This document shows positions 28,830 to 41,230 of a DNA stretch of 64,000 bases, piece after piece; within the stretch, counting starts at the first letter, position 1; every line of letters starts with the position of its first letter. The stretch is from Crambe crambe (Eukaryota; Porifera; Demospongiae; Poecilosclerida; Crambeidae). The translations under genes were made by a program, and so were the position numbers. Where the stretch lies: the NCBI GenBank assembly GCA_963924555.1, contig OZ004594.1:5301563-5365562 (forward strand), read 5' to 3'. The notes under the pieces were generated by a model. It saw nothing but the letters and a program-made list of their open reading frames with translations. It was not told the origin of the DNA and searched no databases.

Positions 28830-31501
28830 CTAATATGTTGTCATATAACTTGTTTATTGTTATAAACTTGCAATTTCTACCACATGCATGTACTAAGTGT
28901 ATATCTTACTGTATTATAACTGATAATCGCTAATGCAATTAAAGAGGCAGCCTAATGGTCAACAGAAACAAATTTTGCAAAGAATGTTTATCCTGAAATA
29001 TAAAATATTAGCACATCTCTGGGAAGATTTGTAGTAGCTAGATTCCTTTTTTCCTGGATCCACCTTTACCGTAACTTAGTCACAGGTAGCTCAAGCACCT
29101 TGATGTAGCAATGCTTTGATCTAAAAGTTAGAGAAAACATCAAATTTCTTCACACAATATGTATAACTGGAAATATTATACACAATAATATAACACAATA
29201 TAAATGTGTATAATTTAACCCCTGAAATAGGGACACCTCTCTAATCAGGACACTTTTCGCTGGTCCCAAAGGTGTCCGCATTTAGTGGTTCCACTGTATA
29301 TACAGGCATTGCAGCTATTATATAACTTACTGTTTCTGTGTAATATCATCATGTGTATAATGTGAAAATTAGTACCTTATATGGGGCAGCACATGCTGAC
29401 TGAGAAGCTGACCAGTATGCAAAGAGCAATAAGTCTAAAATTTGGCCCTGTAGCTACATGTGAAATGAAATGTAAAACTGGAGATTACTGTTCTATGCCA
29501 CCTGAGATGTTACTATAATCTGCATGTGTGTCTCCACATTATGCTAATATGACATAATAATACCTTATTTCCGTAGGCCACTCCGGTTGGTCCGATTTTC
29601 ACCGGACCACTTTTATCCCATGCCTGCAGAGTTAGCTAAGTGTTTATGTGTACATGAAGCACCATGACCTTCATGATCACATTAGCATAGCTTTATTGAA
29701 CTCCTTCTAATAAGTGGGTGAAGGATAAAGTGGGCATGGTGGTCCCACGCACAAGCACACCGGACCACTCAAAATTCTGTACGTGGATACACCCCTGTTT
29801 CCTGTCCTTCATTTGCTCAAATTGGATGAGTATTTTATTACACTATAGGGTGATGTGCAATAGATTTGACAGCAAGCAAGCTTTTAGAGCTTACCACAAA
29901 GCACCACTTATATAGCACTTAGACAAAACTATTGCTATAGGAAGTTAGCACAGATGGTATCCAAGGAAATTATGATGCACATGCTCAACATGCAGCCACA
30001 CAACATAAAAAGGAACCTTAACATGTGTTTGTTGAGTGGCCAATGACAAGTATTAAGACAACTGTGCACTTAGTTAACATAGAATAATGGGACTGGCACA
30101 TTCTGCCAGCATAATTTTGGGAATAGCTACTATATAGAGCTTATAGAAAGGCTCCAAATAGCTAATAGAACTAGCCTCTGCACAGACAATCCCACAGCAG
30201 AAAGTCATGTGGAATATCACCATAGTTTTCTAGCTTATGAACTAACTAAGCTATCTATGCGCTCTTCATAGCTCTCTAGCTAGCTCTGACTAGATGAAAA
30301 CTCCACCCCTTGTGCTATAGGTCCATCAAAGCAGGAATCATAATGCTGGCATAATAGGCTATCGAAAGTGAACTCCTGGTTGATCTTGAACGTATTTATC
30401 ATGTGTGCCTAGCCTATGTTGTCTGCTAGTGAGATAGCAAAATAGCTATTAACTAGTCTTTCAATACCAGAGCTTAATAATAGGTCAGAATAATGACTTC
30501 ATAAAGCTGGAATGAAAGAATAGGGAAGCAAAAGTGCCAGTCCCTAAGTCAACGGCATAAAAAAAAGGCCAGTTTGAGTAATTTAATTATGTTAGTTTCA
30601 GCTGCAATTTCTGGATAGATATAACTGAACAAAAACTAGATTTTCATAACGACACCTTGCAGTGACACACATGTACAGGTGCTCAGCAATGACATAGCTA
30701 GGAATGGGGCTCAGTGTACTAGTCATACCAGGTGTCCCTTAATCGAATGGGACCACATTCAGTTGGGCCAAATTATTTTCTTCTTCTTGTTTTCTACTGT
30801 GTAGCTAATATCATGACGATTATATGATTTCTGTGGATATACCATGAAGCTACATTGTCACGGTATTCAAAGCTTCACTTATTGAGTACTGAGAAGCTGA
30901 CCCCACACATTCTAGGAAGCAAAAAATTAATAATACTCACGCTTTACTTAATGAGGTCTGCAATGATGCCTAATTGGCCAATAATGACAATACCGACGAC
31001 TAGGTTCCTGACACTTGGTTCCCAATACTTGCATAAATGGTATAATGTTGCAAATTATTGTAAACTGGGAAACCCTCCAAAAATCTTTCCATGAAACCAT
31101 ACATTTTATCATAATACTGTAAACATTGGTGGAGAAACCCATAGGGCAGATAGGATAGGGCTATAGCTAGATACTCTATTACAACTAATGAATCAATAAG
31201 TAGCTAGGGATGACCACAAAATCGACTGCAGCTACTAGTAGCTATGATTGCAGCATCATATGAAACCAAGTCCTATGGCCCTAAATCTAGTCTCGCCCTA
31301 AATCTAGCTGTTTGACTGCAGCACCAAGCCCCACCAATCAAAAACTTCTTTCTCTACCTGTGCTGTAACCTGATGAAACCTTTGCTGATGCGCACTCAAA
31401 ACACAAAGCTTAAAGTTGGTAAAGCGTCTTCCGCGATCCGATTATAACTATACTGTATACTATAGTGTACAGTCTCGTGTAGCCGACCCTTTACCTCAGA
31501 A
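28830..31501. other. Intergenic stretch with decayed repeat fragments
   Basis: No gene recognised. At about 29218-29300 lies a repeat (CTAATCAGGACAC, GGTGTCC, TCCACTGTA) also seen at about 5790-5890 and, more decayed, near 3060-3170, 34180-34310 and 36490. It looks like an old DNA-transposon end. At 29589-29608 GGTCCGATTTTCACCGGACC is a small palindrome resembling the right end of the Ginger1-type element. The rest is AT-rich and unremarkable. Confidence 0.45.
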
Positions 31502-34500
31502 ATGGAGACATCAGGCGGCGGAGACCTAGCTGCAGCGAAAGTAGAGAGCTATCTAGCAGATGTCTTAGTGAACTGCAACCTTCAGTCACCAGTGCCAGTG
31601 GTCACAGCGCAGGAGGAGTGTTGCATGGGGATTGATGAGGCGGGCAGAGGCCCTGTACTGGGTTAGTTCTTTTCTCCAGGCAATGCTTGTGTCAAATTTT
31701 ACTGAACTTGCGTAGGTCCTATGGTGTATGGCACTGCGTTTTGCCCTATCTCTGGGAAAGAGACGGTGAAGGAGCTGGGTGTTGCAGGTATGGTAAAGGG
31801 TCGTTATAGCTCTGGAGAATCGAGTAGTAGCCGACTCTTTATATTTACCAACCACAAGAGAAGGAAAGGGCAGAATCTAGTGCTGGCTGATTAACTAATC
31901 AATCACACACTAAGTTATTTAAACACATGGATATGATGGCCGTTCAAATATTAGAGATGCTGCAGAGGAGGTGGCTAGGCATTAGGATACAACAGACTTG
32001 CAAGCTTCAAAATCAGCATGCTTATTAAGGATAGAGATATACTGCTATTCAACCACTGCAGCCAAGCGTTAGGATACAACAGACTGAAAGCCTTGCATGC
32101 AAGCTTGGAATACACACGTGCAACAGGAATGAATTCCACAAGAACTGATCAAGTATGCTGGAGTCACCAGACCCTTTGCTATTTTTGCACGAGGGGTGGC
32201 ACTGCCAGTATGTGGACTAGCTCACTCAGGATGGTATTACACACTGTGCAATTCTTGTTATTATGTTGGAATTTCATAATGAAGATTCCAAGACTTTGAC
32301 AGAGGAAAAGAGGGAGTCCTTATTTGCAGCTCTCTCCTCCTCACATGAACTGTTGGGTTGGAAGGTGGAAATACTGTCACCAAATTTTATCTCCAACTCC
32401 ATGCTGCAGAGGTATGTATATATACATGTATGTATATCCACGATGGTGCTTGAACTCCAGGGAGGGAACTGGTATTTGACCACTATGAAGTATAGGAGAC
32501 AACTTACCCAATCCCACTTTAGCATGTAAAGAGGCACGTGGATCTTACTTTTGATTGCTTATTAATCCAGATCTAAGTACAATCTGAATGCTATATCACA
32601 TGACTCTGCAATCAGATTGATCAAGCGTGTTCTGCAAGATGGAGTCAATCTCAAGGAGGTAATGTTCACCCTGGTGCTGAATAAAAAACCCCCATAGCAA
32701 TAGCAAAGGTGTTCACCCTCACAAGTAATAATTTTACTTTGAAGTACATGAGAAACCCTAATGGCTCTTGCTAGATTGACAGATGGAGGTTCCTGCAGCA
32801 TAATTGTTTCTGTTGTTGTTTTTGTTTACAGGTGTATGTTGACACTGTTGTTTTTGTTTACAGATGTATGTTGATACTGTTGTTTTTGTTTACAGGTGTA
32901 TGTTGACACTGTTGTTTTTGTTTACAGGTGTATGTTGACACTGTTGGAGATCCAGGGAAATATCAAGCTGAACTCCAGCGTCACTTCCCCCAACTTTCCA
33001 TCACTGTTACCAAGAAAGCCGACGCCCTTTTTCCTGTCGTCAGTGCTGCAAGCATATTCGCAAAGGTGGACCAATGATATTTCCTATCTGTAACTTAGTG
33101 TTAGTTGTATTTGAGTTCACAGCTACTATTGCTTTGAAGTGTAAGTAAACGTCCAAAGTGGACTGGTTTGTATTAGCAACTAGTGATTTCAGTAGGCACT
33201 GATGGCCTTGTACCCACTGACTGATTCTGCATAGATTGAATAGGTTTTTTCTGTAGGTGATTCGTGATGCTTGTTTGAAAAACTGGAGGTTTGTTGAAAA
33301 GTATAGTGAGCAGGAAAAATGCCATCCACTTGGATGTGGTTATCCTTCAGGTCTGTATTATAGATAGTCAATCTGCATGGTTGTATAGACATTACCCTAA
33401 TTGCCCCACTGCGCATGCGCAGCAAGGGGTTAAGCAATCGGTTGGGATTCACTATAATATGTGCGTGTGGTAAATACCACGCTTATTTGATACTTATTAC
33501 TAGCATATTTCATACTTAAAGGTTTTCTTGAAGCCATAATGCTGATAGCATAAAGAATGCTCTCTTGATGGCTTGAATGCATGTTTTTCTTGCTGGCTCC
33601 ACTTCCAAGAGGCTATCAGTTGATTCAATCCTGCAGGATATAGATTGGCACGTGCTAAAATATTAATTACACACGTTAAAACTAATGATCCTTACCAGGT
33701 GAACGAGGTTGTGCACCTAGGCTAGTGCCCCCTAGTAATTATGCTTCGTACTAAAATATTAATTACGTGGGTTAAGATCCTTACCAGCTGAATAAGGTTG
33801 TGCACCTAGGCTAGTGCCCCCCCCCCCCCTCAACCAGACACTTATTACATTACAGCGGGGCATATGAGTTCTAGTTACTAATGGAACCCTCTTCTAACCA
33901 TCTGGTTATTTATTTCTTGTGGCTTGTCAAATTAAAATTTATGGTAGAGTGGTGTTGATCATGGACACTTTAGAAAGTGATTTTCCACTGTTTACATGAT
34001 TATGCAGATCCTGATACAAAAGCCTGGCTCAAACACAGCTTGGATCCCATTTTCGGTTTCCCTACGATAGTGAGATTTGGCTGGTCCACATGCAGAGATA
34101 TACTGGACTCTAAAGCTGTAGAGGTCAATTGGTAAGGCCTCTAAAATTGATGTATCCTTAAATAGAGTTTATGAGGTTTAGAGGAACCTCCGAATAATGG
34201 ACACACTTGGGACCCACCCTTAGAGAGGTTGTCCTCTTTTTTGGAGGTTATTTTGTATAGAGTGTCTATACAAAGACTGTCTTTATCAGAGGTTCACTAT
34301 AGAGAACTAACTAAACGATTTCTACGTTCTATCGTTGTTTGTGAAGACCTTGGGTAAACTGAGCATGTGCACTCCCCCCACAATGCTTAGTAGTGTGTGG
34401 CTATGTCAGCATACCCACACATACCCACAGAGAACACATGTACAGCAGCAAGATGTGCAGTGTGTATAGCACTGGAACACTACACTTTAATTTTGCAATG

Positions 34501-34800
34501 TGGAACACTCTAACTTACTAAACCACAGTAATTTTAATTTCGCACTACATGTATATATTGCAGGGGGAAATAATAATAGAGTTTGAAGTTTACCTAAAGC
34601 TATAATTATTGTGCATGTGTTATTAGCATTAATTTTGTTAATACTTTCCCCCATCCAGGCCTGATGATGATGAAACAGAGGCTTCTATGGGTTGTACCAA
34701 GATCAGCAGCTTCTTCGCCAAATCTTCTCAGCAAAAGTTCAAAAAGAGGCACAGATACTTTGAGGAAAGGGGACTTAAAAATGTCACAAATTTTAAATAA
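31502..34800 (+). CDS. RNASEH2A: Ribonuclease H2 subunit A, 8 exons
   Basis: Catalytic subunit of RNase H2, which cuts RNA in RNA:DNA hybrids and removes single ribonucleotides from DNA. Exons: 31502-31661, 31716-31787, 32285-32411, 32571-32658, 32928-33065, 33257-33350, 34008-34131, 34659-34800; joined 945 nt, 314 aa, all phases consistent (human about 299 aa). Catalytic residues are present: Asp and Glu in [16 protein letters not shown], Asp in VYVDTVG, and Asp in [15 protein letters not shown]. Further family marks: [42 protein letters not shown] and the FGFPTIVRF segment. The tail TKISSFFAK resembles the PCNA-interacting box of RNASEH2A but lacks the leading Gln. The acceptor region of exon 5 is tandemly repeated. 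Confidence 0.95.
32813..32944 (+). repeat. 32-bp tandem repeat of the RNASEH2A exon 5 acceptor
   Basis: TTTTGTTTACAG followed by GTGTATGTTGACACTGTTG occurs four times with AGs at 32831, 32863, 32895 and 32927. The last is the true acceptor, and the first 19 bases of exon 5 belong to the repeat. Using any upstream AG leads to frameshift or an early stop. Confidence 0.92.
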
Positions 34801-35051
34801 AAAAATACCACACGTCATGACGTCATGGGCGTATGCGCAATATGTGCACGAGCTGATCATGCATGCAGGACGCTTGATTGATCAGCTGAAATTCGAAATG
34901 CTATAAATTGAGCACGTCTTCAACATGATTTCACCACGTCTAAATCTGGTCTGACTGCACGTGTTGAAGTTCATAAAAGTGATAAGGAAGCTAGACCGTC
35001 TACATCAGAAGACGTTTCTGCTGCTCAAGAGTTACAGTACAGAGGCAGACA

Positions 35052-35279
35052 ATGACGTTACTAGAAGTTTTACAGTTTCCTGTGAAAGCTGTGATAGTGT
35101 TACTGGTGCTACCTTTCGTATTGATGGAGCACGTTATTTTTGGACTGAACATGTTGGCAAGCATTGGCTCACTGCTGCGGTGTGACGATAAAAAGACTGC
35201 TATAAAATTTCTCACAGCCTACAATACTGGTACTTTGCTGAAAGTGAAGTTCCCCAACAGTATAGCAGTGAGATCATAG
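35052..35279 (+). CDS. Candidate small membrane protein (75 aa)
   Basis: An ATG-started frame with a hydrophobic stretch over about residues 2-40 (likely one or two membrane segments) and a Lys-containing polar C-terminus. An AATAAA polyadenylation signal lies 5 bases after the stop (35284). It sits 250 bp downstream of RNASEH2A. I do not recognise the sequence. It could be the last exon of a longer transcript, or chance; the AATAAA could also serve RNASEH2A. Confidence 0.35.
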   Translation: MTLLEVLQFPVKAVIVLLVLPFVLMEHVIFGLNMLASIGSLLRCDDKKTAIKFLTAYNTGTLLKVKFPNSIAVRS

Positions 35280-35526
35280 CCAAATAAAACCTGTCACTTC
35301 ACTTATCCAACCCATTGTTTTGTGGTAAACCTTTTTTTTTTTTGAGAAAGAATTCTGATACTGCTTTTAAATGTCACTCACAAAATCACCACTACTGTGC
35401 ACTTCTTCCATATCATCATGTTGAGTAAGAGTACTAGAAAACAATTATTACTTGTAAAATGAAAATTATCTTGAAAGAGTAGAGTGAAATTTGAAAAAAG
35501 ATTAGGAGTATAAAAGCAACAAATGG

Positions 35527-38500
35527 TCATGGCAGTCCATTGACATGATGTGAGGTAGGTTGTAGAGTGATATTGCTAGGACCAGATCCACCACTGAGAG
35601 GCAGTGCATCTGTGAGAGGGATGTTCAAGATAGAAAGTCCACCATTGGAGCTGTAACTCGCTGCATTCAAGTGACTAGTGTCCTTGAGCACGACCTCCAG
35701 TTCCTGTCCATCCCTCAAGCGCTGAACGTCGCGATCTTTCCTTATCAAAATGTTGGGAAGTTTGCGGATCTTCAAAATCTGTGACACCTCAACCTCCAGC
35801 TCCTCAGCACAAGCCCGGCTAAGAGTCTCGTATGAGAGAGAAGGCAGCTCCACTTCGTAGAAGTCGGTTTCCCCGCTATTGCTGACTCTGATTTTGATGA
35901 GGAGGGGGGAGGTGGTGGTTACAGAGCTGCTGCTGGTAGTAGTGCTTGCAATGTGGGTAGGCAAGAGATGGAGAGGGTGAATAGAAGGGGAGGAAGATGA
36001 CGACACAGAAGATAAGAGAGAAGGAGAAGGTATTCGTGTAGAACTTAGTGCTGGAATTAAAAAAAGAAAAGATGATTATGCACAAATTTTGTAATTACCA
36101 TGTGTATAACAAACCCTTTGGTAATCAAATAACATCGTTTTGACATGCAGAGAGTGCGAAAATATAAAACACATTAAAAACTAGCAGAGCAAGCCAGGGA
36201 CAATTATGATGAATCAATGAGATGTGCATGGATAAAGCTGTTCTATAATGCAGGTGGCCCTGGCAGCTATCACTTGTTTACCAGCATTATCAATAATATC
36301 AAAGCAGCTCATCTGCAAAGTTCAGCAATTACTTCATTGTCTCCAAGCATTTTCCCCTCCCACCCATGAATTTACACAGAACCAGATGCTTCATGACATC
36401 ATAGGCTATTCATAATACCATGTACTACCATCCTAGTCACTGGGTATCAACCATTTATGACAGCTGAGGTTGCCTAATAACAGTCTATCACAGGACACTA
36501 AATTTCAGGGGTCAATTTTCATTGAATTGTATAAATTTCTCTATTAGATAATCGTGCCCAGACATGTTATTTTGCATGCCTCAAAAGTAACTGGTTCAAT
36601 TGTCCCTTGCTCAGAGTTTCAAGGCCGTCACACGCTTCACTGTTGGGGTATCAAGTATCCCTCCAAAGAGAAGTCCTGTCTTTAGCAATTAAATTTGTAC
36701 TCCAAACACACCTACAGAGATGCTGACCACAGCTCTATCCAACAATAGATGCTAACCACAGCTCTATCCTACAATAGCCACCAACCACAGCCCTTTTCTA
36801 CTCCCGATAGTATCCTAAGGCAACCTTTCCAGACCATCCCCGTGATCTCATGGCGCCTCTGTATCTTACGATAATATCCCAGCAATGTACCCCAAGCACA
36901 TCTGTTGTAGTGGCCATTGGACTGGTTAGGTAGGTGGGGGGTTGCTATGTGCCTGCGCTACGATAAGACAGAGTTTGTAGTGGCTAGCATGCTGGTACAT
37001 GTGTATATTAAGACACAGTTTGTAGTGGCTGGTAATGTGTGCAGTGCACGATAAAGAACATAATCTGTGGTGTATTACAGTGTGGCAGTGCAGGGTGAGG
37101 TGTGTGTGTGTGTGTACATGGGTATTGATGTAATCACCTTATGTTTACTTAGTGTTCTGCATGACAATGGGAAGGAAACAATGATAAAACAAGGGTCTCT
37201 ATGGGAACCACGGTACTTCCAAACAAGTGGCGGAACATTTCTTATCATCTCATCAAAAATTACATTCCCTTTAAAATTGAATAAGTGGATCTTTGTTCTA
37301 CTCCCATCCATATTATTAGACTTCCCAGCAAGTCTTCGTCATTTCTCCCGTTATTCTTCTTCCCACACTACAACCCTCCCGCACTTAAGAAATCTGCATC
37401 AGCCATAGAATTAGGAGATGAACAACTACTTACTCCCCATCCCTTGTTAATTACAAGGGAGGGGGGAGGTCAAAGTTTAACCGAATTTACAGAGATGACA
37501 GGCTGGGTGCATGTAGGAGTTTAAAATTATACATCACCCGATGGAGCTATATTTGGCCATGGGGATATGCCTATAATGATTATCATTATTGCAATAAACC
37601 CATGCAACAGGTGTTACGCTAAAAAACCCAGTCAAACTGGTTTCTCCTGTTTGTAATTACTACAAAGAATTAGTGTCCAGCTGGATAGCAATAACAATGG
37701 CCTACAACAGTCTATACTGACTTCAAGCCAAACAAGCTGGAGACTTGGAATAAGGAAATAATCAAAGTGTACTTTAATTTTTCTGTGCATCCTATAAAAT
37801 TTTTCCACTACTAATAAGCACCTCATTTAAGCTACTGAGAGTGTCTATTACAGCTTAAATGCAATCAATGTTGCTAACAGAGTGTAAACAGGTTTTTATA
37901 TCATTTGGTATGGACCATCAATTTTTTTTCTCCTTAGAAATAACTTTTCAGGGACCCTACTAACTGCTTATCATGTCTTCTATAACTACATTAGTGCAAT
38001 CTTCATTCAAGCATGCTCATAGTACATCTCTGCAGGCTCTTCAAGTCAAATTAGCCAGCTACTTCTAGTTTGTGGTGTAACAACGAAAATTGGGTTTCAT
38101 GGTTGTGAAATCAAAGATGTCTGGGCTCTAAATACACAATTACTGGTGTAATGATACTGAACTCCTACTCTGCAGAAGTTGTCCTGCAACCATGTGCCTT
38201 CATAGCCATCCCATAACAATATTGAGAAACACTCCAAGTGACAGCGGCAGCCTAATGTGTGCAAGACTTGTCTGGTCAAGACACTATTCTATTCTGTCCA
38301 CCTAGACATCAATACTGATCAATAGCTACAAAGATAAACTGTGCAGAGTAAAGAAGTCTCAGAGATGAGTGTACATTAAAATGCTCAGATATTGTAATAC
38401 ATGCATACTGCTGCATTGGTCAAAGGGTGGCTAATAACAAAGCAGGATACTGAACCCTGACCCAGCTCTATAGTCTACAGAGTTCTCATAGTGACATACA

Positions 38501-41051
38501 CTCTCCCTAATGTAACAGAACAGGGTACCACTTCTGACATCACTGGTTCAATAGGTCACTGCAACACAAGTTTAATGGGGTGAGGGTGTACCTTATCTGG
38601 GGTTTCCATTCTTAGTTATCAGCACTGCACTATGACCTGGCACAATCTGGACAGCAGGTTTATTTCAGATAGAGCATCTAGCATATTCTAGATGAGCATA
38701 TTCCAGGTGTGCAGATCAAGAGTCAGGTGTCCAAGAATGGAACAATGGCATGAGTACATCTTTTAGCTAATTGGGACAGGCTTAGATAAAAGAGCTAGAG
38801 ATCCTGTTCCTGGACTCATTTCAATTCCTGTATTTGTCCATGCAGCTAGGGAAGTTTTGCTGATGGAGTTTCTCTCTTTCCTCTTGACCCAGTAAACCAA
38901 CAATCTTATCACACGCAACTTACATTGTTCCAATGCAATCCTCTTTGGATCAGGGTGTCCCATCCCATGATGATTGACTAATCCCCCTGCTAAAGCTGGA
39001 GGCCCCTGCTGAGTGCTAGTTGGAAGCAGCAACTTGGATGCTACCGCCGGGAGAGGGTGTGGTTGCATGAGGCTAGTGACAGTGATGGGAGTGGAGGGGG
39101 GGAGGAGTGAGACGAGGGTGGTGAGAGGAGGTTGGTGGGCATAAGGGGTGGAAGAGTAAGGAAGTTCTCCATGACTGATCTTCTCTGCAAGTCTCTCTGC
39201 TGACTTGATGGCAGCTGGTCTTCTACGATTGCGTATCCAGTTCTAATAAAAAAAAAGATAATTCCAAAGTCAACCCCACCTCTCTGTTACTACTCCCTCA
39301 TGAAACCCTGAAATCCACAAAAAAATCCCCCTAGGATGCAACCTAAACTCCAGATTAAAATCAATTTTAAAAACTGTTTATGAATTTGGAGGTCAAAGGT
39401 GGAACTTGTGGTTGGATCCAGAAATCTAATTATAAGACAATGACAAGAAATCTGGGATGTGATGTCCTGGTATTTCCAGTTTGACTGGACCTTTGACTCA
39501 ATCTTTCATCCTGTTCCATTTTGAAAAATAACTCTTCAAAAGTAAATGATCGATCAGGTCAGTAGGTACTATCTTTTGGTGATGGTAGTGGGTAATATCC
39601 TTGACCGTATCTAAGCCATGGAATGAGATCTAACTACCACAGTTAGTGCATGCTTAGTTTGCATGCCTCTTTGTCCTGCTAATTCTTGAACAGTTAGGTA
39701 GAGCCATAAGCTAGCTCACCAAATTATGGCCCTGACCAACATAATGCATATTCCCAAGCAGCTTTTCATTGATTGAATAGAAAAATTTGTACCGTAGGTC
39801 CCATACAAGACCTCTTAGTGAATGTGGTCCATTATAATAATGACTACTTCAAACTGGGCAATGTTTAGTTGCTCTTTAACATTCTAACTTGACCATAACT
39901 TATGCACAATGTCATGTTCTAAATGTGACCAGGTCACCTCTTCAGGATGCACAATAAGTTGACAGTGCCACTACTGAGTTGGTAATGGTCATCACTACTA
40001 TGGTACATGATCATCATTATGGTACCGGTAATGGTCATCAAAGTACACTTGGTAATGGTCAACAGTATCACATACCATCATACATTTGGCATTTTCTTGA
40101 GGGGCATATTTCACACTTAAACTATGCCATGACTTACGTTGGGTATAAAACAATAACCAGCTGCTTTAAAGTTAATGATGGCTTGATTCATCAAGCAATC
40201 AAGCTCTCTTACTTTCTTTACACACCTTCCCTTCTCTCTACTGCTACTTTCAAGGGAACCACCATCTTTACACACACCACTTTCATTAGATGTAATCTCA
40301 GAAATTAAAGGAACATTCTGTTTCAGGATTCCAATAATGTAAACCTCATGACAATACTGCTCCAGTGCACATTCATCACTACTGATCCCAGGGTTGTACC
40401 CAGAAAAAAAAATTCACTCTCGAAATAGATTGATATCAACAGAAGAAAGAGAGCCAGTAAGGTGCTAGTAGTGTCCTTCAGGGTGAATTAATAACTGTGC
40501 ACATTAAGCATGGGCATAAGAAGTTAGGGGAGCAACAACAGTCCAGTGCATGCTGCTGTCTTCCTTACCCCTGGTTCCTATGCCCACATCAAGGTTGCAA
40601 AATATCCTTCTATCTTAAGGATGGGAAATGGTTTATATGGCCAGGTTCAAACCACCACTCTAATCAGTGTTGTTATGCCTACCTTGACAACAGTAGGATC
40701 CAGTCCAGTCTTCTCAGCAGCAGCCTGATGGAGACTGTTCAACTGCATGGAAGCACTGCTCATGCCCGCTCTGAAGAACTCTTCCAAGATAGTTCGCTGC
40801 CACAGTGTGATCAGCGTCCTCTTTCTTACATCGAAAGTGATACTATTGGCTACCGAACTTCCATTCTCCCCTCCTTCTCCCTGCGTCTCAGACCCATCTT
40901 CTACCAGATGCTCTATTTCAATATCCCCTTCGCTCGCGCTCTCACCCTCTTCCTCCTCTAAGGGAGCTTCGTCTCTTTCTTTGAGTTCTTGAAGCTCTAC
41001 GACTTCGGAATCTTGATTTATCAGCGTCACCACAACACCGTCTTGTGACAT
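35527..41051 (-). CDS. Atypical homeodomain protein with an ANKRD40-type C-terminal domain, 3 exons
   Basis: Exons (minus): 41051-40683, 39242-38924, 36050-35527; 1212 nt, 403 aa, phases consistent. Residues 1-75 are acidic (Glu-rich). A homeodomain follows at about 77-135: basic start KRTLITLWQ, helix 1-2 region, then TGLDPTVVK joined across the intron to NWIRNRRR, a recognition helix with Trp48, Asn51 and Arg53 equivalents but Ile instead of Phe49. The middle is Pro/Leu/Gln-rich. Exon 3 carries a Ser-rich lead, then LLIKIRVSNSGETDFYEVELP ... ACAEELEVEVSQILKIRKLP ... LIRKDRDVQRLRDGQELEVVL. This is collinear with the C-terminal domain of the adjacent ANKRD40 (for example KIRKLP, LIRKDQDVQRL). 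It is probably a nuclear DNA-binding protein; the beta-grasp-like tail may bind a partner. I know of no named orthologue. Confidence 0.82.
36051..38923 (-). other. Intron 2 of the homeobox gene (2.9 kb)
   Basis: No exon recognised. It contains short decayed repeats near 36.45-36.55 kb, a (GT)n run near 37.1 kb and otherwise unique sequence. Small frames on both strands (for example near 37.07-37.5 kb) have no familiar features. Confidence 0.55.
39243..40682 (-). other. Intron 1 of the homeobox gene (1.4 kb)
   Basis: It splits the homeodomain just before the recognition-helix NWIRNRRR. At about 39980-40075 there is a loose ATGGTCATCA/TTGGTAATGG repeat. Nothing coding was recognised. Confidence 0.55.
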
Positions 41052-41230
41052 ATCAAACTACTATTGCTATCTTGATCACAGAGATGAGTAAACGTTGTTA
41101 GCTGCCAACAATTTTGAGCCGAAGTGATTTCGCGAATTCGATCAATGATAGGTGCACGTGCGCGCGCTCTGGATCCGGATCATCTCATCTGCACATTCAC
41201 TAAATTGGATATGAAAAATTGAAATCAGAG
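41052..41230. promoter_or_regulatory. Shared bidirectional promoter region (homeobox gene / ANKRD40)
   Basis: Only 179 bases separate the two divergent start codons, so both 5' UTRs and promoters must overlap here. It includes a CG-rich palindromic patch (GTGCACGTGCGCGCGC near 41151-41166) and a GGATCCGGATC segment. No TATA box was seen. Confidence 0.55.

Noticed and set aside
32831-32895. Upstream AGs as functional RNASEH2A acceptors
   Set aside because: The first gives a TGA stop before the true exon, and the second and third shift the frame; only 32927 yields the conserved protein.
40497-40992. Plus-strand frames of 81 and 154 codons
   Set aside because: Antisense to the first exon of the homeobox gene.
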